From the NCBI GenBank assembly GCA_017557345.1, contig JAFYZR010000076.1:1-64000 (forward strand): DNA of 64,000 nt, in the 5' to 3' direction. The position numbers and the translations under genes are program-made. This stretch comes from Paludibacteraceae bacterium (GTDB lineage Bacteria; Bacteroidota; Bacteroidia; Bacteroidales; Paludibacteraceae). The notes beneath the pieces were generated by a model. It was not told where the DNA came from and made no database searches. It saw nothing but the letters and a program-made list of their open reading frames with translations. Below are positions 27,652 through 37,800 of this stretch, in pieces; position 1 is the stretch's first letter; each line of letters begins with the position of its first letter.

Positions 27652-30395
27652 CCACATCAACCATCCGTATAGAAGGAGCGGACACCCATAACCTGAAACA
27701 TGTTTCAGTAGATATACCACGCAATAAATTGGTGGTAGTAACGGGTGTAAGTGGCAGCGGAAAGAGTTCGCTGGCCTTTGACACGCTCTATGCGGAAGGA
27801 CAACGACGATATGTAGAGAGCCTCAGCGCATATGCAAGACAGTTCCTGGGACGTATGCAAAAACCTGAGGTAGAGAAGATTGAGGGCATTCCGCCGGCTA
27901 TTGCTATTCAACAGAAAGTAGGTGGACGCAATCCGCGTTCTACCGTTGGCACGGTAACAGAGATCTACGATTACCTCAAACTTTTGTACGCGCGCATAGG
28001 CAAAACGTACTCACCCGTAAGCGGAAGAGAAGTACGCAAAAATACCATTCGGGATGTGGTTTCATATATGGAGAGCCTTCCGATTGGCACGCGATTATAC
28101 CTGCTCAGTCCAATTATCTTACCAGAAGGTCGCACCATAAAAGAGCAACTCGCGTTATGGCAAAGTCAAGGATTTAGCCGATTGCTCGTTGACGGAGATA
28201 CAACTCGTCTAGACGATACTACTTGGGAGAAAATAAAAGGACACGAAGCCTACTTGCTTATAGATCGAATTATTGTGGATCATGAGCAAGCTACGAGTAA
28301 TCGTTTTGCAGACTCTGTACAGACGGCTTTCTTTGAAGGCAAAGGCGAGTGCAGGGTATGGACCAACGATATACAAGAGCGTGTCTTCTCTGAACGCTTT
28401 GAAGCGGATGGCATACAATTCATCGAGCCAAGCGAACATCTCTTTGATTTCAATAATCCCGTTGGGGCGTGCCCGGAATGTAGAGGTGTTGGTGCGGTAA
28501 TGGGTATAGACGAAGATCTGGTCATTCCGGATAAGTCAAAATCGATTTACGAACAAGCAATCGCATGCTGGCAAAGCCCTATGATGCAGGAAGAATGGCT
28601 CAAACCGCTCATTTATAATGCTGCCAAATTCGATTTTCCTATTCATACCCCGTTCTATGCTTTGTCTCAAGAGCAGAAACGATTGCTTTGGGTTGGAAAT
28701 GACTATTTCCGTGGGCTGCACGCTTTCTTCAAAGAATTGGAGGAAAAGCAGTATAACAAGATCCAATACCGTGTGATGTTGGCGCGTTATAAAGGCAAAA
28801 CCGTTTGTCCTTCTTGTGGAGGCTTCCATCTGCGAAAAGAAGCAGGATATGTACTGGTTAACGGGAAATCCATTCAAGAATTAAGCGCCTTGTCAATAGC
28901 AGAATTGGATGATTGGTTCAAGCATCTGAAACTAACAGACATCGAGCAACAGACAGTCGATGTATTATTGAAAGAGATTCGCAGTCGACTACAATTTATG
29001 AAAGATGTAGGACTCAGTTATCTCACCCTTAATAGGCAAAGCAACACCCTTTCAGGAGGCGAGAGTCAGCGAATCAACATTGCCAAATCGTTAGGTAGTA
29101 GCCTTGTTGGCTCACTTTACGTATTGGATGAACCTTCTATCGGTCTTCATCCGCGGGATACTGAACGCCTTATTCATGTGCTCAAAGAACTCCGTGATCT
29201 CGGTAACACTATCGTGGTAGTGGAGCATGATGAAGATATTATTGCTGCTGCGGATCATATTATTGAAGTGGGTCCGAAAGCGGGTATTCGTGGCGGAAAG
29301 ATTGTCTATGAAGGAAAACCGCGGCCTGAATTATTTGTATATAACATTCCAACACAAAGGCGTCATTGGAGCAATTATATTGAGATCGAAGGCGCTTGTG
29401 AAAATAACCTCAAGAACCTCACTGTCCGCTTTCCGTTGAATGTTATGACCTGCGTGACAGGCGTTAGCGGAAGCGGTAAATCGAGTCTGGTTAGCAAAGT
29501 TCTCTACCCAGCTCTCAAGAAGCATTACGGAGGTGTTTTTGCAGAGCACACGGGCGATTTCGGACATCTGCACGGCAGTACACATCTTGTGAAAGACATT
29601 GAATTCGTTGACCAGAATCCTCTTAGTCGCTCCAGTCGTAGCAATCCTGTTACATACCTCAAAGCATACGATGAGATTCGACGCCTCTTTGCTGAGCAGC
29701 CGCTCGCTAAACAATTAGGTCTGACTCCGGCACATTTCTCGTTTAATACACCAGGCGGACGATGTGAGACCTGTCAGGGAGAAGGAACAATAACTATTGA
29801 AATGCAATTCATGGCAGATCTTGTGCTTGAGTGCGAACAATGCCATGGCAAGCGTTTCAAACAAGATATTCTGGATGTCCATTATCGTGGCAAGTCCATC
29901 TATGACATCCTTTGCATGACCGTCAACCAAGCTGTGGACTTCTTCAGCGAAGATCCGAATTGCGCAAAAATAGTCAAGCGTCTCAAACCGCTTCAGGATG
30001 TTGGCATCGGTTATGTACAATTAGGGCAAAGCAGTAGCACGCTTTCAGGAGGTGAGAGTCAACGCGTCAAATTGGCATCATTCCTCGCACAAGAAGAAAA
30101 CAGCCCTATGATTTTCATCTTTGATGAACCCACCACCGGTTTGCACCATAGTGATATTGACATTTTGCTCACAGCGCTCAATCGCCTGATTAGTAAAGGT
30201 CATTCTGTCATTATCATTGAACATAATCCTGCCGTTATCTTGGCTGCCGATTATGTGATTGATTTGGGACCGGAAGGTGGAACGGAAGGAGGAAACATAG
30301 TATCCACCGGCACACCGGAAGATATTATCAAATGTACAGCAAGTTTCACAGGCAAGTACCTTGCCAAAATTATACAATCACAACATGAAAAATGA
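27648..30395 (+). CDS. uvrA: Excinuclease ABC subunit UvrA
   Basis: Damage-sensing ATPase of nucleotide excision repair, 915 residues. First Walker A GVSGSGKS at 33-40; second near residue 605 ([10 protein letters not shown]); two ABC signatures (TLSGGESQR). The second zinc module is intact (CETCQGEG ... CEQCHGKRF). In the first, only the CPEC pair after FDFNNPVGA is seen, and the earlier CxxC pair of classic UvrA appears missing. Bacteroidota often carry two UvrA paralogues; the [12 protein letters not shown] stretch fits the second type as I remember it. Starts in an ATGA overlap with the HU-LysM gene. Confidence 0.93.
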   Translation: MTTSTIRIEGADTHNLKHVSVDIPRNKLVVVTGVSGSGKSSLAFDTLYAEGQRRYVESLSAYARQFLGRMQKPEVEKIEGIPPAIAIQQKVGGRNPRSTVGTVTEIYDYLKLLYARIGKTYSPVSGREVRKNTIRDVVSYMESLPIGTRLYLLSPIILPEGRTIKEQLALWQSQGFSRLLVDGDTTRLDDTTWEKIKGHEAYLLIDRIIVDHEQATSNRFADSVQTAFFEGKGECRVWTNDIQERVFSERFEADGIQFIEPSEHLFDFNNPVGACPECRGVGAVMGIDEDLVIPDKSKSIYEQAIACWQSPMMQEEWLKPLIYNAAKFDFPIHTPFYALSQEQKRLLWVGNDYFRGLHAFFKELEEKQYNKIQYRVMLARYKGKTVCPSCGGFHLRKEAGYVLVNGKSIQELSALSIAELDDWFKHLKLTDIEQQTVDVLLKEIRSRLQFMKDVGLSYLTLNRQSNTLSGGESQRINIAKSLGSSLVGSLYVLDEPSIGLHPRDTERLIHVLKELRDLGNTIVVVEHDEDIIAAADHIIEVGPKAGIRGGKIVYEGKPRPELFVYNIPTQRRHWSNYIEIEGACENNLKNLTVRFPLNVMTCVTGVSGSGKSSLVSKVLYPALKKHYGGVFAEHTGDFGHLHGSTHLVKDIEFVDQNPLSRSSRSNPVTYLKAYDEIRRLFAEQPLAKQLGLTPAHFSFNTPGGRCETCQGEGTITIEMQFMADLVLECEQCHGKRFKQDILDVHYRGKSIYDILCMTVNQAVDFFSEDPNCAKIVKRLKPLQDVGIGYVQLGQSSSTLSGGESQRVKLASFLAQEENSPMIFIFDEPTTGLHHSDIDILLTALNRLISKGHSVIIIEHNPAVILAADYVIDLGPEGGTEGGNIVSTGTPEDIIKCTASFTGKYLAKIIQSQHEK

Positions 30396-32340
30396 ACAAA
30401 CAAAAGAGATCCTGCAATCGGACATGTTCTCGCATCTGCCCCAAATGAATTATATGCCGCGATGGGGTGTTTTATTACTCGATTTATTGCTCTGCGCTGT
30501 TGCGTTTTGGATTAGCATTTGGGTAGGTAGTGATTTCCTTATCCATATTGATGCCAGCCGCCAGATGCTGGGTATTGGATGGCAATGTCTCATCGTGCTT
30601 TTTGTGCAGTTGTGCACTTGCTGGGCATTCCACACCTATTCGGGTATTTTGCGTTATTCTACTTTTATTGATACCATCAAGGTCTTCTTGGCAAACTTCT
30701 CTGCCGGACTTATTCTGATGCTAATCAATTTGATATGCGACTACCTGGTTGGAAAGCATCCTATTCTTAACTCGATGCTGTTCATTTATGTGCCGTTTGC
30801 CTTTGTATTGCTCTTCGCGCTTCGCGTGGGAGTTAAAACGCTTTATGAATCGCTGCAACGCAGTCAAGGCAGTCCGCGTGTCATGATTTACGGCACACAA
30901 GCGGCCGGAATTGCAATTGCTAAGATGCTTCGTTCGGCAGGAAATGCTCCGTACCATCCTGTTGGCTTTATTGCCGGTCCTACGGAAAGGCATGGTTACG
31001 ATTTAGCGGGATTACACGTTCGCCTTCTCAACGAGAGTCTCTTTGTTTGGATGAGATCGCGTGGTATTCGTCACGTCATTGTGTCACCGCTTAAGATGCA
31101 AGAACTCAATCCGGGCAAGGATTTGCAGATCTTCATCGATCATAACATCCGTATTCTTACCACACCGTATTTTACACAATGGGATAATATCGACGAGATT
31201 GACATGCAACGTATCGGACGTGTTGAGGCCATTCGTATTGAGGACTTACTGGAGCGTCCGCAGATTTCTGTGGATACTGATAATGTACGCCAAATTATCA
31301 ATAAACGCGTCGTACTCATCAGTGGTGCTGCCGGTAGTATTGGTAGTGAACTGGTGCGCCAAGTGCAGAAATACGAACCGCAGGTAACTATTCTTTTGGA
31401 AGTAGCAGAATCGCCATTGCATGATCTGACGCTTGATTTGCAGAAGCAGTTCCCGAAAGCACGTTTCATTCCTGTTATAGCTGACATCAGAAACCGTGTT
31501 CGCGTAGAGCAGATCTTCAGTGAAATGCGACCCGATATCGTTTATCATGCAGCTGCGTATAAGCATGTGCCATTGATGGAGAGTTACCCGAATGAGGCTA
31601 TTCAGGCTAACGTAGCGGGTACGAAAAACATGGCTGATATGGCCGTCAAATACAAAACAGAGCGCTTTGTCATGATCTCCACCGATAAGGCCGTGAACCC
31701 GACTAACATCATGGGTGCCAGCAAACGTATCGCGGAGATTTACGTACAATCGCTCTTCCACAAACTGCATGAGAAAGACGAGAACTGCACGAAGTTCATT
31801 ACTACGCGTTTCGGAAATGTGCTGGGTTCTAACGGCTCTGTTATCCCGTATTTCCGCAAGCAAATCGCAGCAGGAGGACCGGTTACGGTAACACATCCTG
31901 AAATCATCCGTTATTTCATGACTATTCCGGAAGCTTGCTGTCTTGTCATGGAAGCAAGTACATTGGGACAGGGCGGAGAGATTTTCGTCTTCGATATGGG
32001 TAAACCGATTAAGATTCTTGACCTCGCACGCAACATGATTCGTCTAGCGGGATACACACCGGAGAAAGATATCCGTATCGAGTTTACGGGACTTCGTCCG
32101 GGTGAGAAACTGTACGAGGAACTGCTGAACCAGAAAGAGACAACTCTTCCTACATCCAACAAGAAGATCATGGTTGCTCGAGTGAGAGAGTTCGATTTCG
32201 ATGAGGTAAGTAAAGATATTGACCAACTCATCACCACTACCCGCCTCGGCAAACCGTTTACCACTGTTAAGCTGATGAAGCAGTTGGTTCCGGAATTTAT
32301 TAGCAATAACTCCATCTACGAGCAATTAGACCCGCAATGA
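30385..32340 (+). CDS. CapD/WbpM-like UDP-sugar 4,6-dehydratase
   Basis: 651 residues from ATG 30385 (inside the end of uvrA). Four N-terminal membrane helices (about 20-150) are followed by a CoA-binding-like domain and an extended SDR domain. NAD-binding GAAGSIGS at 314-321; the active-site pair is Met443-Lys447 (NPTNIMGASK), Met replacing the usual Tyr as in WbpM/PglF. It makes 4-keto-6-deoxy UDP-GlcNAc for surface glycans. The next gene (WecA-like) overlaps by 4 bp, so the two probably serve one glycan pathway. Confidence 0.92.
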   Translation: MKNEQTKEILQSDMFSHLPQMNYMPRWGVLLLDLLLCAVAFWISIWVGSDFLIHIDASRQMLGIGWQCLIVLFVQLCTCWAFHTYSGILRYSTFIDTIKVFLANFSAGLILMLINLICDYLVGKHPILNSMLFIYVPFAFVLLFALRVGVKTLYESLQRSQGSPRVMIYGTQAAGIAIAKMLRSAGNAPYHPVGFIAGPTERHGYDLAGLHVRLLNESLFVWMRSRGIRHVIVSPLKMQELNPGKDLQIFIDHNIRILTTPYFTQWDNIDEIDMQRIGRVEAIRIEDLLERPQISVDTDNVRQIINKRVVLISGAAGSIGSELVRQVQKYEPQVTILLEVAESPLHDLTLDLQKQFPKARFIPVIADIRNRVRVEQIFSEMRPDIVYHAAAYKHVPLMESYPNEAIQANVAGTKNMADMAVKYKTERFVMISTDKAVNPTNIMGASKRIAEIYVQSLFHKLHEKDENCTKFITTRFGNVLGSNGSVIPYFRKQIAAGGPVTVTHPEIIRYFMTIPEACCLVMEASTLGQGGEIFVFDMGKPIKILDLARNMIRLAGYTPEKDIRIEFTGLRPGEKLYEELLNQKETTLPTSNKKIMVARVREFDFDEVSKDIDQLITTTRLGKPFTTVKLMKQLVPEFISNNSIYEQLDPQ

Positions 32341-33422
32341 TCCAATCTTTCTTCGTCGCACATAGTTATCTCATCGGTCTTATCAGTTTTGTGATAGGAC
32401 TGCTCATGATGCCACTTGTTGTGCGAATCGCAAAAACCAAAGGGCTCGTCGTGCGACCTAATAAACGAATGAGCCATACGGGTGATGTGCCCAATATCGG
32501 AGGATTGAATATTTGCTTCAGTTTCATGTTGACATATTTGCTCTTTGAGTATGACCAATTGAATCAAAGTCAGTTCTTCCTCATCGGTTTGTTTGCCATC
32601 ATGGCGGTTGGTTTTATCGATGATATTCTTATTCTTACGCCTACAGCCAAATTACTGGGCGAAGCACTGGCGGGTATTGCACTCATTGGCTTTGCCGACA
32701 TGCGTATCACCCATCTGCATGGAATCTTCGGCATTGAGCAAATCGGCACTATTCCCAGTTATTTCATCTCGTTGCTTGTGCTCATCGCCATTATTAACGC
32801 AATCAATCTGATTGATGGTATTGATGGCTTAGCAAGTGGTTTGGGAATGTTGTACTGCCTCTTCTTTGCGCTGTATTTTGCACTGGTTGGAGATAAGAGC
32901 TGGTCTATTCTTGCTATTTGCATGATTGGTTCGCTGGCGGTGTTCTTCATCTATAATGTATTCGGTCATCGGGAGAAAATCTTCATGGGCGATTCCGGCA
33001 GTTTACTCTTGGGATATCTGCTTACCGCGTGCGTCTTTCATTTCTGTGAAATGAATGCCTATCATGAAGTGCCCGAAGCCTTCCATATGAATGCTGCGCC
33101 GGCGGTCGCTATTTGCGTTTTGACAGTTCCTATTTTCGATACCATTCGTGTCAGTCTTACGCGTATCAAACAGCACCGCTCGCCCTTCAAACCTGACAAG
33201 AACCATATTCATCATTTATTGCTCAGAACGGGACTCAATCATATACAAACCACATGCGTTCTGCTATCTGTCAGCCTGGTTTTCATCGGACTGGCTATCC
33301 TTGGGCGGAATTGGAACAACTGGTTGTTGCTCTTTGTCGATTTCGCTTTGGCTACAATATTAACGCTCATCCTCTGGCGCATTCTCAATAAAATACTCTA
33401 CGGCCCGAATGCTAACCGTTGA
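32337..33422 (+). CDS. WecA-like UDP-sugar:undecaprenyl-P sugar-1-P transferase
   Basis: 361 residues, about 10 membrane helices, polyprenyl-phosphate glycosyl-1-phosphate transferase of the MraY/WecA family. Asp95-Asp96 (GFIDD), NLIDGIDG at 157-164 and FMGDSGS near 216 are the metal- and substrate-binding motifs. It starts a surface glycan on undecaprenyl phosphate at the inner membrane. It overlaps both neighbours. MraY itself would have different lipid-side motifs and a cell-wall cluster context, so WecA-like is preferred. Confidence 0.92.
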   Translation: MIQSFFVAHSYLIGLISFVIGLLMMPLVVRIAKTKGLVVRPNKRMSHTGDVPNIGGLNICFSFMLTYLLFEYDQLNQSQFFLIGLFAIMAVGFIDDILILTPTAKLLGEALAGIALIGFADMRITHLHGIFGIEQIGTIPSYFISLLVLIAIINAINLIDGIDGLASGLGMLYCLFFALYFALVGDKSWSILAICMIGSLAVFFIYNVFGHREKIFMGDSGSLLLGYLLTACVFHFCEMNAYHEVPEAFHMNAAPAVAICVLTVPIFDTIRVSLTRIKQHRSPFKPDKNHIHHLLLRTGLNHIQTTCVLLSVSLVFIGLAILGRNWNNWLLLFVDFALATILTLILWRILNKILYGPNANR

Positions 33423-35187
33423 TCACGTATCCATGGAGTTCTCGTCCAGACCTGTGTTGGACGATATTACATTCCTTATCAATCGTAAGGAACGCATTGC
33501 CTTAGTCGGAAAAAACGGAGCGGGAAAAACTACCCTGCTGCGCCTCATTGCCGGAGAATATCAGCCCACAAGCGGACGTATCTCGCGCGAAACGGACATG
33601 ACTATCGGTTATCTGCCGCAGGTCATGTTGTTCCAAGATGACCGTACGCTACGCGAAGAAGTGATGACCGTACCGCATGAAGACGAAGCACGGTTTATTG
33701 CCGAGATGGACAGAACGATCATCGGTCTGGGATTCGAGCGTAAGGATTTTGACCGCCCTTGCTCCGAGTTCTCCGGTGGATGGAGAATGCGTATCGAACT
33801 CGCCAAAATCCTGTTGCGCCATCCGGATCTCTTACTTCTCGACGAGCCAACTAACCACCTTGACATCGAGTCTATTCAATGGCTGGAGGACTTTCTGAAG
33901 ACCAGTCCTTCTGCCGTTCTCATGGTTAGTCACGACCGCGCTTTCATCGATAATATCTGTCCGCGAACGATTGAGATAACCCTTGGACGAATCTATGACT
34001 ATAACGTCAATTACAGCCGATTCGTCGAGTTACGCAAAGAGAGGCATGAGCAACAAGTCCGTGCCTACCTCAACCAGCAAAAAATGATTGCGGACACAGA
34101 GGAGTTCATCGAGCGTTTCCGATACAAAGCCACCAAAGCCGTGCAGGTCCAAAGCCGCATTAAACAACTCGAGAAACTGGAGCGGCTCGAAGTGGATTTG
34201 GAAGATACCAGTCGCCTGAACCTCCGTTTTCCGCCTGCTCCGCGGAGCGGAGACTTCCCGCTTATCGTCGAAGATCTGCGCAAGGATTTCGGCACGCATA
34301 ATGTCTTTCATGATGTCACGTTTACCATCCGGAGAGGAGAAAAGGTAGCGTTCGTCGGTAAGAACGGAGAAGGCAAGACAACACTCGTCAAGTGCATCAT
34401 GGGTCAACTCGATTACCTCGGCACGCTCAAGATAGGCCACAACGTTAAAATAGGCTATTTTGCCCAAAATCAAGCTGCCCTGCTCGACGAAAACCTCACC
34501 GTTTTTGAGACTATCGACTATGTCGCCGTAGGTGATATCCGCACGAAGATTCGAGACATCCTCGGCGCATTTATGTTTGGTGGCGAGGCGTCTGATAAGA
34601 AAGTAAAAGTGCTCTCCGGAGGAGAGAGAAGCCGGCTGGCGATGATTCGTTTGCTGCTTGAGCCATGCAACCTGCTCATTCTCGATGAGCCGACCAACCA
34701 CCTTGACATGCAATCGAAAGATATCCTCAAAGCCGCACTCAAGGACTTCAACGGAACACTCATATGCGTTAGTCACGACCGCGATTTCCTCAACGGACTG
34801 GTATCCAAGGTCTACGAATTCGGAGGCGGACGGGTACGCGAACATCTCGGTGGTATCTATGATTTCTTGCGGGCAAAAAAGATTGATAATTTGCAAGATT
34901 TAGAGCGGAAGGAGCCCGGTAATCCCGAGAAATCCGTAGATTCCGGTTCAAGTTCAAAACTCGACTACGAAGCCCAGAAAGCCGAGGCTGCGGCACGACG
35001 TAAGAAAGAACGGCAGATAGCCGAAGTGGAAGCGGCCATCGCGGAACTCGAGGCCAAACAAACCGACATCGAACAACTGCTCGCCCTGCCGGAAAATCAA
35101 ACGCAAGACAACTTCCAGAAATACGAATCTGTCAAGCATCAGATAGAACAAAAACTATACGAATGGGAACTCCTAAATGACCAATAA
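33409..35187 (+). CDS. ABC-F family ATPase, short first-domain arm
   Basis: 592 residues, two ABC domains and no membrane part: an ABC-F ribosome-associated ATPase. Walker A GKNGAGKT at 34-41, signature FSGGW at 121-125, Walker B LLLLDEPTNH at 141-150; second set GKNGEGKT, LSGGERSR and LILDEPTNH. The stretch between the Q-loop (Q71) and the signature has only 50 residues; Bacteroidota homologues I recall have about 50 more, forming a helical arm. A C-terminal coiled coil (about 520-590) is present. Probably a translation factor; antibiotic resistance is not implied. Confidence 0.9.
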   Translation: MLTVDHVSMEFSSRPVLDDITFLINRKERIALVGKNGAGKTTLLRLIAGEYQPTSGRISRETDMTIGYLPQVMLFQDDRTLREEVMTVPHEDEARFIAEMDRTIIGLGFERKDFDRPCSEFSGGWRMRIELAKILLRHPDLLLLDEPTNHLDIESIQWLEDFLKTSPSAVLMVSHDRAFIDNICPRTIEITLGRIYDYNVNYSRFVELRKERHEQQVRAYLNQQKMIADTEEFIERFRYKATKAVQVQSRIKQLEKLERLEVDLEDTSRLNLRFPPAPRSGDFPLIVEDLRKDFGTHNVFHDVTFTIRRGEKVAFVGKNGEGKTTLVKCIMGQLDYLGTLKIGHNVKIGYFAQNQAALLDENLTVFETIDYVAVGDIRTKIRDILGAFMFGGEASDKKVKVLSGGERSRLAMIRLLLEPCNLLILDEPTNHLDMQSKDILKAALKDFNGTLICVSHDRDFLNGLVSKVYEFGGGRVREHLGGIYDFLRAKKIDNLQDLERKEPGNPEKSVDSGSSSKLDYEAQKAEAAARRKKERQIAEVEAAIAELEAKQTDIEQLLALPENQTQDNFQKYESVKHQIEQKLYEWELLNDQ

Positions 35188-35196
35188 CCCACTACC

Positions 35197-36354
35197 ATGA
35201 CCGATACAATCAAATACATCATCACATGGCTTTGCTACGGCGATGAAGAGTTAGCTGCCCGCGTGGCGTACACGGCGGATGAGAGTGCACTGGAGACGTA
35301 TGATGTCATCATTGTGCCCAACGGACATCTGGGCAAAGAAATCGTTCTGCCGGAAATCAAACGACCGGAAGTGGAGCAACCTGCGAAAAACAAGGCCATC
35401 ATTCGGACAGACATCGTTTATAACACCTTTTTCTTTGCCTCGCGAGCGGAAGAACTCATCAATCCGCAGCGGGACGAGCATGACCGTTTTGCCGCCCAAT
35501 ACTCTATCTTGGGTCTCAAGAGCCGCATTCAGATCCCACGTCTGGATGAATACGCTCGACTGCTGCTCAAAACGCTCAATGCGCCCCTTCCGGAACCCGG
35601 TTTCGGACATATCTACCTCACCCATGATGTGGATGCCATTAGCCGCTATCGCTCCTTGCGTGGCGCTCTCGGAGGCATCAAAAGAGGCGAGTTGAAACAA
35701 GTCATCAGCGCGCTTAAAAGTATTCATAACGACCCGTTATACACCTTCCCTTGGCTCATCAAACAGGATGCACGGGTGAAGAAAGCGGACACCATCTACT
35801 TCATCAAGCGCACGAAAGGCAGAGGCTTTGACTACCCCCAATATCGCTTATGGGGACGCGATTACAAGCAGCTCAAGCATATGTTGCGCTATAATAATTC
35901 CTATTTAGGCGTGCATGGCAGTTACTATGGTGATATCCCGAAAATCGAATATAGCCGTATGTTCCGCGCACATTTCCTGCGCAGTTCAATTGAACATATG
36001 CAACGCCTCGCGGACGCAGGGTACACAGATGACTTCACCATGGGCTTTGCCGATCAGGCCGGTTTCCGGCTCCAGACCACTCGTCCTATCCGTTGGATCA
36101 ATCCTATCACCTATCAGCTTTCGTCACTCACCCTTCATCCGTTAATCATCATGGATTGTACGTTGAGCGACGAGCGATACATGCATCTCACGGAAGATGA
36201 AGCTTATTTCCTCTGCGAGCGCATCATCGATAAGGTGCGGATGCATCACGGAGATATCTGTCTCTTGTGGCATAATTCCATACTCACTTCGGATACCTAT
36301 CACAAGTCTCTCTATCCAAAGATTTTGCAACTTATCAGCGCGACTCGCATGTAA
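35197..36354 (+). CDS. Polysaccharide deacetylase-like protein
   Basis: 385-residue soluble protein. LTHDVDAISRY near residue 147 is the metal-binding THDVD motif of Bacteroidota polysaccharide-deacetylase-like (NodB-related) proteins, and VHGSYYGD and LLWHNSIL fit later motifs. The N-terminal 130 residues form a separate domain found with this family. It likely acts on a surface glycan or glycolipid precursor, in keeping with the WbpM-like and WecA-like genes two and three positions upstream. The substrate is unknown. Confidence 0.8.
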   Translation: MTDTIKYIITWLCYGDEELAARVAYTADESALETYDVIIVPNGHLGKEIVLPEIKRPEVEQPAKNKAIIRTDIVYNTFFFASRAEELINPQRDEHDRFAAQYSILGLKSRIQIPRLDEYARLLLKTLNAPLPEPGFGHIYLTHDVDAISRYRSLRGALGGIKRGELKQVISALKSIHNDPLYTFPWLIKQDARVKKADTIYFIKRTKGRGFDYPQYRLWGRDYKQLKHMLRYNNSYLGVHGSYYGDIPKIEYSRMFRAHFLRSSIEHMQRLADAGYTDDFTMGFADQAGFRLQTTRPIRWINPITYQLSSLTLHPLIIMDCTLSDERYMHLTEDEAYFLCERIIDKVRMHHGDICLLWHNSILTSDTYHKSLYPKILQLISATRM

Positions 36355-36356
36355 TT

Positions 36357-37637
36357 ATGTTCTCTCCGTTTAGCATAACACCTCCTCCGTCTGCCCGACA
36401 AGCCGCAATAGAGGTTATTAGACGTGTGCATGCGTATATGCGAGAGCATCCCGAAAGTGAATTGCACCAACAAGGCAAAATGTTCGGTGTCTTAGTTTAC
36501 GATGGTGGTTATTTAGCGGCTTTTTCCGCTAAACTGGATGGTTCGTATTACCATGATGGATTTGTGCCACCCGTTTACGAAATGCCTGCGCCACCCATCG
36601 GTTCATCCAAATTCGAATCACAACAGTTGCAACGCTTGCTTTTTGCGCAATATAACTTTCTAAACGGCCGCGGTGAGGCCAAAAATCTCTTGGATATCTT
36701 CGCTTCTGAAAAACCGATTTTGACCAAAGAAGAGTTCTTCGATAAAGGTGAACGGTTAGCGGTGAGAGGTGTGAGGTTGCCTCCGTCCGGAGCAGGTGAA
36801 TGTTGTGCACCGAAACTGCTGCAATATGCCTTTTTGCATGGTCTGCAACCTGTTGCCTTGGCTGAGTTCTGGGTGGGTGCGCCTTCGAAGACAGAAATAC
36901 GACACGAAGGTACTTTTTATGCCCCGTGTTCCGGTAAATGTGTGCCTATTCTGCGGCATATGTTACAAGGTATAGAGATAGAAGAATCGCCGGAAAGTCA
37001 ACAAACCAAAGCCTTGTGTCGGCTAATAGAGATCTTGTATGAAGATGAGTACCTGATGGTTGTTAACAAGCCTTCAGGTATGCTCTCCGTCCCCGGCAAA
37101 AATGACGAACTTTCCGTGGAGACGTTCTTAGGTGCGAAGGCTGTTCATCGTCTCGATCAAGACACCAGCGGACTACTTGTGTTAGCCAAGACAACCGAAG
37201 TGTACAAAACCCTGCAAGCATATTTCCAACGCCGCGATATATTGAAACGCTACGAAGCGGTCCTTCAACCCATTCAAACATCAAACATAATACATCATAC
37301 ATCAGAAGGGCAAATTAATTTGCCACTTCTGCCCAACCCCTTCGATCGTCCGCGGCAGATGGTGGATTTAGAGCATGGCAAACCAGCCATCACACGCTAT
37401 AAGATACGTGAACGCCGTTTAGATGGCACACTCTTCATCGATTTCTATCCGCTTACCGGCCGCACACACCAACTCCGTGTCCATGCCGCGCATCCCGATG
37501 GTCTCAATGCCCCCATCCTCGGCGACCGATTGTATGGCGAACAGGGCAAACGACTTATGCTGCACGCTGCGGAGATTGCATTTTTGCACCCGGTTACACA
37601 ACAAGAGATGCATTTTTGCATCCCTTCCAATTTCTAA
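36357..37637 (+). CDS. RluA-family pseudouridine synthase with N-terminal extension
   Basis: 426 residues. The C-terminal half is an RluA synthase: catalytic Asp267 in HRLDQDTSG, then RYEAVL and PLTGRTHQLRVHAAH. The N-terminal 210 residues carry GECCAPKLLQYAFLHGLQPVALAEFWVG, a domain typical of the longer Bacteroidota RluA type. It isomerises uridine in rRNA or tRNA; the target is not evident. Two loops are coded by heptamer repeats: residues about 131-142 (36747-36781) and 305-316 (QTSNIIHHTSEG, 37271-37305). Last gene of the recQ-rluA run. Confidence 0.92.
   Translation: MFSPFSITPPPSARQAAIEVIRRVHAYMREHPESELHQQGKMFGVLVYDGGYLAAFSAKLDGSYYHDGFVPPVYEMPAPPIGSSKFESQQLQRLLFAQYNFLNGRGEAKNLLDIFASEKPILTKEEFFDKGERLAVRGVRLPPSGAGECCAPKLLQYAFLHGLQPVALAEFWVGAPSKTEIRHEGTFYAPCSGKCVPILRHMLQGIEIEESPESQQTKALCRLIEILYEDEYLMVVNKPSGMLSVPGKNDELSVETFLGAKAVHRLDQDTSGLLVLAKTTEVYKTLQAYFQRRDILKRYEAVLQPIQTSNIIHHTSEGQINLPLLPNPFDRPRQMVDLEHGKPAITRYKIRERRLDGTLFIDFYPLTGRTHQLRVHAAHPDGLNAPILGDRLYGEQGKRLMLHAAEIAFLHPVTQQEMHFCIPSNF
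36747..36781 (+). repeat. Heptamer repeat inside rluA, site 1
   Basis: Five 7-bp units (GGTGAAC, GGTTAGC, GGTGAGA, GGTGTGA, GGTTGCC) in register. The same words appear reverse-complemented in the BspA linker at 47042-47076. Confidence 0.7.
37271..37305 (+). repeat. Heptamer repeat inside rluA, site 2
   Basis: Five 7-bp units of consensus ACATCAA/ACATCAT in register, coding a loop between YEAVLQPI and INLPLLPNPFDRPRQM where homologues usually have a short charged turn. Confidence 0.8.
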
Positions 37638-37672
37638 AAATCGTATCCATTTCGCATTTTTTCTTGAAAAAA

Positions 37673-37704
37673 TTTGCGTAATTGAAAAAAAAGTTGTACC
37701 TTTG
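37673..37704 (+). promoter_or_regulatory. Promoter with palindromic -7 region
   Basis: TTTG at 37673-37676 and -7 box TACCTTTG at 37697-37704, 20 bp apart. ACCTTTGC (37698-37705) pairs with GCAAAGGT (37710-37717), so the -7 box and transcript start form a perfect inverted repeat, as also at 42613-42632. It drives the hairpin RNA and/or the gene at 37996. Confidence 0.85.
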
Positions 37705-37800
37705 CAAACGCAAAGGTTCTTAAAACCTATATCGTCCCTACTCCACGACGTTAAATTTGGAGCACCCGCGCAAAGCGTCGCGCGATAACATATTGAATAT

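Noticed and set aside
34030..34896. 288-residue minus-strand ORF inside the ABC-F gene
   Set aside because: Shadow of the ABC-F coding frame, with no independent signal.
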